In this document: piece after piece, positions 10,801-22,000 of the stretch
How positions within the stretch are numbered: the first letter of the stretch is position 1
How the letters are laid out: each line of letters begins with the position of its first letter
DNA from: Haliclystus octoradiatus
Lineage: Eukaryota; Cnidaria; Staurozoa; Stauromedusae; Haliclystidae
Direction: 5' to 3'
DNA: 64,000 nt
Assembly: GCA_916610825.1 (NCBI GenBank)
Contig: OU744454.1
Coordinates: forward strand, 15,694,336-15,758,335
Notes under the pieces: model-generated
Seen by the model: only the letters and a program-made list of their open reading frames with translations
What the model was told of the DNA's origin: nothing
The model's database searches: none
Made by a program: the position numbers and the translations under genes

Positions 10801-12865
10801 ACAGCTCAAAGTAAGTTTGTATAGCTTATGATGTTATGAACGGTTCATGAATATTGAGCCATTTAACGATCATGAACTGTTCATAAACTGTTTATAAAGT
10901 TTTCCTGAACAGCTCAAAGTAAGTTTGTACAGTTTATTCGCAGAAGTGGTCATCATACCATTCCCAATTGAGGGTGTCACATCAAGCATGTCTTCTTTTG
11001 TGTATGTATCATTCATTTGTTTTGATAAACATGAACTATTTGGCTTTAGCGTTTGTTGTTGGCTAATCAATTCCAACTTCTGTTTTGTTGTTTCAATCTC
11101 ATGTCTCGCTTCTTGCAATTCTCTATCTTTCTGCGTAATATCAGATCGTAATCCTTCAATTGCATGATCATAGCCTGGAAACCATAAGAAACATTTTCAG
11201 AAATACGATCTCATATAATTAAGCAAAAAGGAGTTGTGGGACCATAGATAGCTGAAATAAAAAAAAATCTAGAAAAATATTACAAACTAGTAGCCTATTA
11301 TGTCAAAATGGTTATCAAGAACTTAAAATATAGCCTATATATAGATAAACAGATTGGAATTTTTTTATAGTCGGATCAGATTGATTTTCTTGTATTTAAT
11401 TTCAGATCGGATCAGATTTTGTATTATCTTCAAAATATTAATAATTTACTTAAATAATATGTATAATATGGTATCTAATAGCAGCTGAGATAGTGCTCAA
11501 ATGTCATTTTTCTGATTCAGAACTTTATGTAAATATTCCTGAAAAGTTTTCGCTATTTTAAATAATCGGATATGGTCTAATCAGATTACCGTAACAAATC
11601 TCAAATTTTTTCTGATTAATCTCTCATTCGGATTGTGACATTTTTCAAACATTCGGATTACGAGAACCTAATGATGCGGGTCCCTAATTAATTTAATTCT
11701 CTTATTACTAACTAATTACATGCTAACTGTTTCAATAGTAAATGTTTCTTACTATTTTTGTGAGCATTATATTTTTCTTTCAGTTCTTTAAATGCTTTAT
11801 TGACTTCTGTAAGGACAGTTACTAAAGATTCGTATTGGATTCTCATTCCATCCATCTTCTCTTGTTCAATGACGTCATTGCAGGGCTATCATTTGAAATA
11901 ATAGATTAATAAATTACTTATTTAAAACATCATTACTTTAGAGGAGGATTAGCTCAGATGGCAGAGCAACCAGAACTTCAGATCGATCATATCTGATCGA
12001 CTGTGGTTCAAATCCCCCTAAGGTCAACTCAGCCTTGATTTTATCGGATGGAATGGCGGATGGAATTGCATTGTGAGCAGCTGCGGCGCATCGCTGCGCA
12101 TTGACAATCAAGACATATCTGCCAAGAAATATGTTGAAATTGATCTGCAGTGTCGCGGCTGAGATCAACAAAGAGCGTTTAAAATCATTGCTCTCAACGA
12201 AAAAAGCCACTCATCTAGAAATAGAGTAGTGGTACGGGTGCCTTCGGTAGGGCGACACCGTCTACATTTATTCCTTTAGCATACAATGACAAGGTTAATG
12301 AAATTAGATCTATAGTTTTTCGTCATTGCATACGCGTCCAATTTTCCAGTTCATGGAATATGTGAACACAGCTTGAAGCAGATTTCAATATTTATCCAGG
12401 ATTATTATCCTACCATCAAGTCTTCTAATTATTTGTCAAACACGTAAAAAATTATGGAATCTCAATTCATTATTTGTTTTGGGGTTTATATAAATAACAA
12501 ATAGGCCTACTAATGTACATTGATTTCTGTTTAATGTATCTCAATCTTACGACTAAAATAATACAATAATCAGTAATACTTTGAAACAAAAATAATGACT
12601 TCTATGATAAATCGAATAGGCCTATGATCAAAATGCAATATGCTTATTAGAAGTTAGGCTACTTTGTTGTCTGCCTTTTCTACATAACCATTTATACCAT
12701 ATAATTGGATAATTAATAAAGGATGCATACCACATCAGATAGTTTTCTTCTTTTAAGATCACGCAAACGATTACAAGATGAAGAACGAGCTCTTGCACAA
12801 GTTTGAGTTTGACTAGTTGATAATTTCAGACTTTGGTTCAGCGATGAATCAGCAACATCTTGCAT
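7812..12865 (-). CDS. Coiled-coil protein with Csm1/Pcs1-like C-terminal domain
   Basis: Six exons: 12731-12865, 11753-11885, 10959-11174, 9124-9245, 8468-8633 and 7812-8023. They total 984 nt (327 residues), all phases consistent. Residues 1-45 are basic and serine-rich (RLRDLKRRK). Residues about 48-140 are heptad-like (ELKEKYNAHK, DITQKDRELQEARHE), predicted coiled coil. Residues about 203-320 read LLDCYALISGISLVYDY-type, then YFECKVESGS, LRFRLALDYES and IPSFMKDEISFNPSEAPKLL. That order (coiled coil, a 'litGl' helix, a short beta sheet, then a 'lPdyLke.i.Fp' helix) matches my memory of the Csm1/Pcs1 globular (RWD-type) domain, which acts in kinetochore clamping. I did not search a database. 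Alternatives are another RWD kinetochore protein (Spc24/KNL1 type). Intron 3 contains a 107 bp tandem array and a solo LTR; intron 1 a SINE. A putative E2F site lies in the shared promoter. Confidence 0.8.
9327..9660 (+). mobile_element. Solo LTR (334 bp) with 4 bp target duplication
   Basis: The segment begins TGTAGTGG and ends CCCGCTACA, and is the reverse-complement match of the two LTRs at 38971-39304 and 39903-40236. GTAT flanks it on both sides (9323-9326, 9661-9664). It differs from the other LTRs at scattered positions, so it is an older insertion reduced to one LTR by recombination. It sits in intron 3 of the Csm1-like gene. Confidence 0.88.
9961..10930. repeat. Tandem array, 107 bp unit, about nine copies
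   Basis: The unit begins GTATAGCTTATGATGTTATG and contains GAGCCATTTAACGACCATGA and the palindrome GCTGTTCATGAACAGC. Starts recur every 107 bp (9961, 10068, 10175 and on). The last three copies share a variant tail (TTTTCCTGAACAGCTCAAAG), so local duplication proceeded in blocks. The array ends 29 bp short of the exon 3 donor of the Csm1-like gene. Its core resembles the interior of the foldback element at 41275-41431. Confidence 0.93.
11941..12290 (+). mobile_element. tRNA-derived SINE
   Basis: A tRNA-like head has an A box (TAGCTCAGATGG, 11950-11961) and a B box (GGTTCAAATCC, 12005-12015) with a good D-arm, but ten extra bases before the anticodon arm and unpaired acceptor ends, so it is not a functional tRNA. 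A non-tRNA body follows, ending in the GC-richer GGTACGGGTGCCTTCGGTAG region near 12230-12280. The 3' limit is approximate and no target duplication was identified. It lies in intron 1 of the Csm1-like gene. Confidence 0.65.
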
Positions 12866-13067
12866 CTTTTGAAATTTAAAAACGAAGAAAGTAATCCAGA
12901 TAAAACAGTTCAAGTCAAGCTCTGCGATTAAAGTAATGTGAATGTGTAGAGATAATTATTAGATGATATTAAACCGAATCAATTCAATTTCAAATAATTA
13001 TTCTCTCAGGTTCGACGAGTTGAAAATATAAAAGTTGATAATTCAAAACTGATATATATCACAAAAT

Positions 13068-13105
13068 GGCGCGGAAAAATGACAACAAAATCTGCAGATC
13101 ACGTG
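13068..13105. promoter_or_regulatory. Putative E2F site and E-box in shared promoter
   Basis: GGCGCGGAAAAA at 13068-13079 (TTTTTCCGCGCC on the minus strand) fits an E2F site. CACGTG at 13100-13105, inside TCACGTGAC, is a perfect E-box of the USF/MiT type. Both lie in the 251 bp between the starts of the Csm1-like gene (12865, minus) and the nitrobindin gene (13117, plus). E2F control would fit a chromosome-segregation gene; this is inference. Confidence 0.5.
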
Positions 13106-13116
13106 ACTTCGTAAAC

Positions 13117-15953
13117 ATGGCGGAAAGCAAGAGCAGTGGACTGGACAAGGTATGGTTGGTTTCTGTTAATGTTTCTGACTTTTTAGCTGCTTTCTGATTT
13201 GATTTTGAACTAACTAATTGAGGTAGCATATTCTGAAGCAGTAAGAAAACGTGTTTTGCGTCTTGAATGGATATAACGACTGGGGTGGCCGGGTGGGGAC
13301 CCTTACCCTACGTATAGACTAGTTGAGCCTTTGAACGGGAGTCAAACTCAGAGAGAGTTAGAGTCAGATCAGTCTGCATTCCACAGACTTCCCGCCGGCG
13401 CAAGCCGCTCGTACTTCAGTGCCAACGCCAAATTGGCGTGGAATTTCCCTCTCAGCGCTTTAGCGGTGGATTTTTGTATCATATTTTGATAATAACTATG
13501 CATTTTCTATAGGCCTAGTTATCATATAATTTTGACGGGAAAATCAGGGTTATAAAATAATTGGCGGAAAATATTCGGCGGAGAAAATTTCCCGAATGCA
13601 GACTTATAGCAAGACAGCGCACTATTTAATACAGAACCTCTGTCCTTTCTTGTAGCTAGCAACGGCATGCGCCACTGGCATGCACGATGCATTGAAGCCT
13701 TTTTCGTGGCTGTTAGGAAAATGGATTGGTACTGGAAAAGGATCTTATCCAAGCATCAATGATTTCACTTATAACGAAGAGATCATATTTGAACAACACG
13801 GTCAGCCACTTTTCAATTACAGGTAAAGTAAAAGATTAACTCACTCCCACGTATCATTGCATTGAATTTATTAGGCCAATTGAAGTGCTTCTGTTTATTC
13901 TACCTCTATTGAGTAGCCATGAAAATGATATGATCCGTCACGAAAGTTGTTTCATTTATCCATATTTCAGATCGATAACACGTAATGACAACTGTGGAAA
14001 GGTCATGCATCAAGAGACTGGTTTTTTGAAAGTTCATCCACCTTCTGGGAAGATAGAATTTATGATATGTCAAAACGCAGGTAATAGGCTGTGAATATGA
14101 TTAGTAAGTAATCACTTTAACCCTTTACATGGCAAGTTATGAAATAATTATCCAAAGAATATTTGTGGCTGAATGCTGAGTACTTTGAAGCAAAATATGA
14201 GTTAAAAGTGAGTTTTTGATAATTTGGTGCATGCGACAGGGCGTGGCAGTTTGTTGCATATTTGCAACAGTGCTGGTTATGGGTCAACATTTACCAAAAA
14301 ACCAATATAACTCAATTTTGTTTTAAATATGTTTTCTTGTTTATATCTTACTAGTTATTCATCAATAACAACATATTAACGAGCTAGGATGACACATCTA
14401 TTTAAACAAAAGTGACACATTTTACCTTTTTTTTTTACTTTTTTGGAGAGTCATATAAATCTCTTGGATTGCAGACTACAGTCGAACTTGCTTAATATCC
14501 CCTCTCTGGTACAGATAAAAAGCGGGATATTAAGCAAGGTGGGATATTAAAAGAGGAGACATTAACCGAGTTCGACTGTACATAAAAAGCATTTTACATC
14601 ATTAACAGCTAAATACTTAAACCATTATTTAACACAAATTTTACATTCAAAATTCTAGATTATTACAGGTTTAATTGCTGGATCTAAGTATAATCGCCTG
14701 AAAAATGTCAGATTATACAATGCAGCATCCATAATAATCAAATATTACAGAAAATTAAAAACGAAAATCCTTATAATGCAATACGTGCATGCCTTAATAT
14801 ATCAAATGTTGACGAAGTGAATAATAAAACAGAGCAGTAACCAAAACTTTGCAAGAAGAAAACGGTAAAACACTTTATAAACAACAACTAAAACCTATGG
14901 AGTTTGTGACCTTTATTTGGCAGTGTTGCAAATATGCAACAAACATATTTCAGAAATATCTCAATTGAAAACAACACACGGCACAACGATCACCATCGTA
15001 AAAAGAAGGAAAGAAGCTACAAAATAAATCATAGCCGGTTATATATATTATACAAGAAAAATTATTATTTATAAGCTATAATAAACAATGCATATAGTAC
15101 GCGGGATAGTACGTATATATTCATTTCTTCATTGCAACAGAGTATGCACCTTAAGTCGAACTGCAAGTTATATGACAGTTTACAGACTGCCGTATGGAAG
15201 TAGAATAGTATCGTAGATATTTTTCTTTTCATATAAAAACCTCTCTATTTTCTTTTTGAAAGTTGAGTGTTTGAAAATGTTCAATGATGCAGTTGGTTGC
15301 TACCAGCTGTTCTTACAGTGGGGAATTCAACATTCCATATTAGATGAATTTCGACGTTATCGTCCTACCAAAGGCACGTGTACCGCGCTTCTATTTACAA
15401 AGGAGTGGCTCTATTCGTTGATATACAGTACATACAATTCCTATTTCAGGTATTATGGAAATTGAGGAGGGTGAATCCACGCAAACTAAATTGAAACTGC
15501 ATTCCACGAAATTGGAAAGAGTATCATTTGCGAAACCTCCTTATGTGACAAAAGTATGTATTTAAAGTTTTGAAAATTGAATGAACAACTTTATTAGATA
15601 CGAATATTAAATGAAGACATAAGTTTTAGAATAGAATACAGTACTGGAGTTTGTCCGATCATGATCCGATCTGATCAGACCATAAAATGTCTATTCCAAA
15701 TCCATACTATGATGAGTTTCGCAGACATCTAAATCCGGTTATGCGAGGTTCCGTTTATGCGAGGTTATTTTAAGGGGAAGTCAATCATTTCAATTCTTTT
15801 GATATGATAATTTGAACATTTTTCTGTTAGGTGGAAAGAAGTTACGAGTTATTAGATGATGGTCAATTACATTTAATTATAAATATGGCCACAACAACAA
15901 CGGAATTAGAAAAACATTTAGAAATTAAATACAAGAGGCATGTAACAATTTAA
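13117..15953 (+). CDS. THAP4-like: Nitrobindin-like protein (THAP4 C-terminal domain family)
   Basis: Five exons: 13117-13149, 13656-13822, 13971-14080, 15450-15553 and 15831-15953, giving 537 nt and 178 residues. The chain reads PFSWLLGKWIGTGKGSYPS (residues about 24-42), EEIIFEQHGQPLFNYR, CGKVMHQETGFLKVHP and ELEKHLEIKYK, the full nitrobindin beta barrel. In human THAP4 this domain binds ferric heme and converts peroxynitrite to nitrate. The residue aligned with the heme-ligand histidine is His167 (in EKHLEIKY). There is no THAP zinc finger: the protein starts 11 residues before the barrel, so this is a stand-alone nitrobindin, as in plants and bacteria. It is divergent from the Csm1-like gene. 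Start chosen for its GTAAACATGG context and short first exon. Confidence 0.93.
14479..14578. mobile_element. Tc1/mariner-type MITE (100 bp)
   Basis: Inverted ends CAGTCGAACTTGCTTAATAT and the mirrored GTTCGACTG are flanked by TA on both sides (14477-14478, 14579-14580). It lies in intron 3 of the nitrobindin gene. Confidence 0.75.
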
Positions 15954-17245
15954 CTGTTGCATTATTGTAACTTTTGATAATTTCATAATCGAAATATATT
16001 TCAATGACCGTTGTATATTCGTATCTAGACTATTTATTTAGATTAAATATATGATCGACCGTATATTGTGGGTATATCTCTTTTGAATGAATATATATTT
16101 CAATCATAAATATATGAAAATACAAATATGACTGGAGTCACCCCTTAAGCACAATCTGTTTGCTTATTTGGGGGACATGATTTTTTCATTATTATTTTGA
16201 GATCAGTAATGTGCTTTGCGATGCTGCCTTAGCGTTACGCCAATAGCACACGATTTATGATTAATTTATGATGATCAGACATATTGATTTTATTCAGAAT
16301 GGTACAATGGTATGCAGTACTAACATGTTTGTATTGTCTGGTGATCGCAATAAAATACATGAAACTCAGCTGAGTTACAGCGAAGGCTATGTTCTAAATC
16401 ATTTATTCTCTTTCTGTGTGAAATGTGATAAAAAGACGATAAAAGAATGAATAAATATAGAGTATAATTAATTCTATTCTATCACTGTAGTAATATGATT
16501 CTATATTAAACATGCATACAGTTATACGATGATGGTATGATCATACATTTCAACTTTGCTCAATAACAATTATTTTGTAAAAACGTATACTCATTTTACG
16601 ATCTTTATAGCAGTAGAAGAACAATTAGCATTAAATTAGTTGATTTAATTAATCAAGAAAGATATTACTTCTACCATGATTCCATTTCAAGGTCACTGAA
16701 CATCTGATTATCTGAGCCAAACAGGAGGGTTCTTTGTAAGTACAGTAGTTGCGTTTGAAAATTGCCAAAGACAGTTGAAATATCGAACAACATCTGAACA
16801 AACCATCATACCACGATGCCGCAGTTGCCTCGTTAAATAATACACTGGACACATGAGTTGCAACTTTTAGATTTTATTCCACTAATAATGTTGGACTGCT
16901 ATAGTGTTATATTTCCACCCATTAAACACAACTCGATAAGTATCGGATTGTATATGATTGAATTGTTTGTAGGCAAAATCATTGATCTTTGTCTATGGCG
17001 TTTCGCAAGGCTAATATTTAGTAGACATCAATTCAGGTGAGTGTAAAGACCGTGATTTATTGTTATTTCAAACGTAGTTAGTTGATCTTAACGCGAAGTC
17101 AGACAGAGACGAGACAATAATAATGCGACGAATGAATAACAATAAATAGCCCTGATCGTAAAATTACCGTAATCCAATACAAGTATTCGAAATTTGAAAT
17201 CACCGCATGCGTTTGTGAAACCGCTAGTGTTTTATAAACGTAAAA
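15954..17245. other. Intergenic, no gene recognised
   Basis: This holds the 3' UTR of the nitrobindin gene and the promoter of the TDP2-like gene. Short open frames on both strands resemble nothing. AT-rich, with no transposon ends found. Confidence 0.6.
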
Positions 17246-18277
17246 ATGGAATATTCGCATCGTCAACGTAAACAAAGATTAATTATTTTTACTACATCGT
17301 TTATATTCATTTTCTTGATATGGGATTTTTACAGTTGGTCTCAAGGGGATGTTAATCAACCGAGTACGACATCGTCCGTTCTTCATCGAGTTTTCAGAGC
17401 AACAGTGGATGATCTATTATTGAGATCAGATGATTATGTAGATAAAGAATTTAAAATTTTATCGTGGAACATTTGGTTAGGTGAACATTATCAAGAACAG
17501 AGAATGAAAAGTATTGCAGATGAAATACAAAAACATCAACCACAATTTGTAGCTCTGCAAGAATTAACTCCTGATTTATTCGCATTACTAAATACAAACG
17601 GAGCTTTAGCTAATTATCACGCCGCACCGACTAAATTGTTAGTACCAGAGAGATATTTCGTGGCGTTATTTTCAAAAGTTCGCTACGCTAATACATTATC
17701 TAAACAATTTGAAGGCTCATATATGGGAAGAAATTTATTATATTCCTTTTACAATTTACGTTTGCGCCACCGTCCAGATGCAGTACCGTTTGTATTAGCA
17801 ACATCACATTTTGAAAATTTAGCACCGCGCAAACATGAACGTCGCGTCCAATATTTAAAAACGCTAGAAACCTTGTCTGCTTTAGATAACGTCTGTTTTA
17901 TTGGCGATACAAGCATGGACGAGACTGTAGATGGGGAGTTATGCTTACCAGAGGGTTGGTTTGATGCATGGCTAATTGCACGTGGTCAAAAACAAAATGG
18001 CTATACATGGGATCCAAAGATTAATTTAATGATTAAAAGTAAAGAAAGAAGCGGAAAAAGATACGATCGTATGTATTGTAAATTAAAAGATTTTGATTTA
18101 AAAAACATTGAAATCACAGGTAACAAACATATTGAAACAAAGGAGCAGCCTGAAGCTAAGTTTATTTATCCCAGCCATCATTTTGGTTTGTTAGCTACAT
18201 TGGTGGCTTTAGACAAGGGACAAGTTATTGGTGGAGGAAATCAACACAGTCATCATTGTAGGATAACAACACCGTAG
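17246..18277 (+). CDS. Membrane-anchored TDP2-like phosphodiesterase (EEP fold), altered active site
   Basis: An intronless frame of 343 residues. Residues 12-28 are a hydrophobic signal-anchor (LIIFTTSFIFIFLIW) after a basic N-terminus. From residue 69 it follows the endonuclease/exonuclease/phosphatase fold as in TDP2: ILSWNIWLG (Asn75), FVALQELTPD (Glu106), ATSHFENL (His188), FIGDTSMDE (Asp221), RYDRMYCK (272-279) and YPSHHFGLLATL (309-319). TDP2 normally has GDTN and SDH in the last two catalytic motifs; here the Asn is Ser223 and the Asp is His311, while Asp221 and His312 remain. Catalysis may be weak or changed. TDP2 removes 5'-tyrosyl adducts from DNA; the membrane anchor makes that role doubtful. 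The C-terminus is His-rich. It lies alone between nitrobindin and ATG3. The lack of introns suggests a retrocopy or an ancient intronless paralog. Confidence 0.82.
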   Translation: MEYSHRQRKQRLIIFTTSFIFIFLIWDFYSWSQGDVNQPSTTSSVLHRVFRATVDDLLLRSDDYVDKEFKILSWNIWLGEHYQEQRMKSIADEIQKHQPQFVALQELTPDLFALLNTNGALANYHAAPTKLLVPERYFVALFSKVRYANTLSKQFEGSYMGRNLLYSFYNLRLRHRPDAVPFVLATSHFENLAPRKHERRVQYLKTLETLSALDNVCFIGDTSMDETVDGELCLPEGWFDAWLIARGQKQNGYTWDPKINLMIKSKERSGKRYDRMYCKLKDFDLKNIEITGNKHIETKEQPEAKFIYPSHHFGLLATLVALDKGQVIGGGNQHSHHCRITTP

Positions 18278-18925
18278 CTATACGGAGTAAAAACGGTTTC
18301 AATGGATTGTGATCTACCAGGTAGCAATCTGTGACTTCAATATCGGTTTACGGTTACGAGTTCGGTGCAAGTTATACGCGATATCCGATATAAGTTTCAC
18401 ATCTATCCGTTATATCATGTTATCTTGGAATATGTGCGTTACGCTGGAAACACTGAACGCCCTTTGGCTAACAGCCTTTCAAAATCAAACTAAGAAAATT
18501 TAGATTTAACACAGTTTTCCACTGAAATCAATACGAACTGATCACAATACTGCTCTTAGAACAAGGATCTATTTTTGATGGGAAAATATAATGTAAAATA
18601 ATTAATTAGTCATTAGGCATAATTATATAGAGTTGTTATTTTAATTGTTGATATATTTAGCTAATTAAATCAGATAACGGGGACAAAGATAGTACACGCC
18701 TTTATGTTGTATTGCGAAAATTAACATTATAAGAGAAAATATGTTTAATTGCATGAGTCTATTCTGATTTATTAACTACTAATTAATTTAATTGGAAGCA
18801 TTTGATGTCGTAATACTTGATTTCACAATGCTCAAAAATGATAGTAAAAAGAAGGATATTAAACATTGATGATCGCAGTCTGTAAATAATTCAATTGCAC
18901 AATTACTAAATATATATTTTATAAA
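18278..18925. other. Convergent intergenic gap TDP2-like / ATG3
   Basis: No gene seen. It contains the 3' UTRs of two genes that converge; AT-rich. Confidence 0.6.
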
Positions 18926-18931
18926 TTTATT
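18926..18931 (-). terminator. Poly(A) signal of ATG3
   Basis: AATAAA on the minus strand, 86 bases beyond the ATG3 stop codon. Confidence 0.6.
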
Positions 18932-19016
18932 AAAAATAATGTTCCAACCTCACATTTTTCATTGCAATCCGATCACTTCAGTTCGTCTTAAGTTACTGAT
19001 TTGTAATTGATTATTA

Positions 19017-22000
19017 TTAAAAATTGAAGTGTCTTGTGTAATCGTATTCAATCGTTGGAATGACAGCTTGAACAAACTTTAAAAATATTAAAAGATACCT
19101 GATAGGTATGAGTCAAGGTGTGAAACCAACAGGTAAATAAAACTATTGTTGCTTAGAAAACAATTAATAGATTTATGACAATGGAGCAGATGCCATCAAA
19201 ATATCTGATGAGATATCAGTGTCGATCAGATCAGATTAAGAAGATGTTTTATGTGCTACAGTATTGTATGACAAGGCAAAACATGACGCTAACCTATTAC
19301 CTATCGTCTTCGGAATTTTGAGTATGAAAATGGAGAAATCATAAAGATTTTTGATAATGCTTATATATAAACGTGTACCGTAGAATGTTGATAAAGCTAC
19401 TGACAGGGTCCGACAAAAGGTTCAGCCTTCTGGAATCCTAGAGGCATTTCAACATTTTCTTCTGAATTTTTTTGTTGATATTTGACCAGAAAATCATTAA
19501 AAACATCAATTTTCTTCTGAATTTTGTCTAGCCTTCTAGGATCTAGGATCCCCACTTTTGTCGAACCCTGGCTACTGAGGTAGAAATTTAAGACAAGCTT
19601 TGTCGACGATATGAACAGTATCCTTTCGTAATGTTTTCTATCCTGAATGGTCTTAGGGGCCATCCAGGAAGATCCCCTTATGTGTACGTACTGGCAATTT
19701 TGCACATCAGCATTATTACGAATGTTTCCAACATTATACGAGTGCAACCTTTTTTAAAAAACAACGCAAATATGCGCGGTTAATAATGAATTTGTTGTGG
19801 ATATCGATTTTATCAACAATAAACTGATAATTAACAGCACTATAATATTTCACTTCAAACCGTGCTACAAAGACATTCAAGATGCGTTTGTACTTTGATG
19901 GTTAACATCCCCTCCCCTAACGTTTGTACAGAACACAGATTAATGATAGCAGCCCCCACAAAGGGGTTGGTGAGAGGGGCAGGTGGGAGCAGATTGTCAA
20001 ACAAACCAATTTGAGGGTTAGATGAGCAATTGCATGGCATTGGGCTAGTAGGAAATAAGACTAACCAGCTGCTTGGAAGATGATCTAGTATGCTTTGTCA
20101 GTGCTTCATGTTTGGCAATTTTGAATAATTTCGATAAAAAGATTTGAAACCGCCGATCAAAGCCTCAGAAAAGTTGAATTGATGTTTTTCAAATATTATT
20201 ATTATCTCCATCCGCACCACCCTCGTTTAGTTGTCCTTTATATCGAGAAGTGTGAGGAGTACTACGATGCAAGGAAATTCTTGAATATTTGGGATTAATG
20301 AACTGTTCATGAATATTTCCTTCTGGGTTAACGAACTGTTCATGAATATTTCATGCTGGGTTAATGAACTGTTCATGAATATTTCATGCTGGGTTCATGA
20401 ACAGTTCATGAATATTTCCTTCTGGGTTAACGAACTGTTCATGAATATTTCATGCTGGGTTAATGAACTGTTCATGAATATTTCCTTCTGGGTTCATGAA
20501 CTGCTCATGAGTATTTCATGCTGGGTTCATGAACAGTTCATGAATATTTCCTTCTGGGTTAACGAACTGTTCATGAATATTTCATGCTGGGTTAATGAAC
20601 TGTTCATGAATATTTCATGCTGGGTTCATGAACTGTTCATGAATATTTCCTTCTGGGTTAACGAACTGTTCATGAATATTTCATGCTGGGTTAATGAACT
20701 GTTCATGAATATTTCCTTCTGGGTTAACGAACTGTTCATGAATATTTCATGCTGGGTTAATGAACTGTTCATGAATATTTCCTTCTGGGTTCATGAACTG
20801 CTCATGAATATTTGGGCGATTTCCGGTTCATGAACTCAATTCATTCACAAGGGGTAGACTGTGATATAAACCCTAGCATCATAATGACATCATTATCATA
20901 TCATGCATTGATTGATTGTAAGGATACATATGGACTCCAAGTTCTCCTCCGCCATCTTGAACTGTATGGATAATTTTTTTCATGACATCAGCATGCCTGC
21001 AAACAATTGAATACAATTGTTATTTATAAAAATGACATTCAAAAGCAGATGTGAGTAGGCTATGTAAAAACGACTTATTATTATATTGATGTTATTTTCA
21101 CATGAATATTTGAATATGTAATTAAATTGACAATAAAGTTGAGATTCAGTTGAAATTAAAATCCAATGAAGATATAATCTTTACTCAATTACTATGTTGT
21201 TGTTGTTTATTTGTCAAAAATACTGACCGGATTATATAGGAAAGTAAAACTTCCACTTACATATATCCCTTAAATACATAAAGAAAGGATAAAATTAAAA
21301 TGTGTTAATTGTGTTAACTATACTAGTAGTTCATATAGATTGTTAATTAACTTTGCATAAGGCCTTTAGATCAACAGTGTTCAATTTTGATTTGAAGGAA
21401 ATTAATGATTTGGAGGTTACCACACTCTCTGGTAAACTGTTCCACCATAGAATTACTCGATTGATAAATTGGTATTTGCTGATATTTAGCCTACCGGATA
21501 CATTTGTCAGTTGTAACTTTAAGGAGTTACCTCGCATTGAATATTTAGTTTTATTGAATTTACAAAATTCTTCTAAATGTAAATCTACTAGATTATTAAT
21601 AATTTTAAACACCATTATCAGATCGCTTTTGATTCTCCTTAATTCCAAAGAATCAATATTAAGATACTTCAAACGAGTTTGATATGTTTGACCGTAAATG
21701 TGTTTGATGTGGCATACATGCCTGATAAATGTTCTTTGAACCTTTTCAATGCTAATAATATCTTTAATTAAATATGGTTACCATACAGGAGACACTGATT
21801 CTAAAAGTGGTCTCACGTACACACTCTATGCTTTCATTAAAACATCAGCATCTCTACTGGAGAAACATTTTCTTATTAGGAATGACCTAGACTTGGCCTT
21901 TGCAGTAATCATAGCGCAATGAGCTGAAGGCTTGAGGTCGGTAGTGAATACAACTCCCAGGTCTTTTATTCTATTTACTGTTCTCAGTTCTTTTTCTTCC

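Noticed and set aside
9961-10930. CRISPR-like regular repeats
   Set aside because: The 107 bp units are contiguous without unique spacers and lie in a eukaryotic intron; a plain tandem repeat.
11941-12015. Functional tRNA gene
   Set aside because: A and B boxes are present, but the acceptor and T stems do not pair and the spacing to the anticodon arm is wrong; called as a SINE head.
19397-19747. 116-codon minus-strand frame
   Set aside because: More than half of it is a hAT MITE with a perfect 8 bp TSD inside an ATG3 intron.
20309-20833. 174-codon frame with an 11-residue repeat ([11 protein letters not shown] type)
   Set aside because: It is the in-frame reading of a 33 bp minisatellite within an ATG3 intron, on the opposite strand, with no promoter, splice or family evidence.
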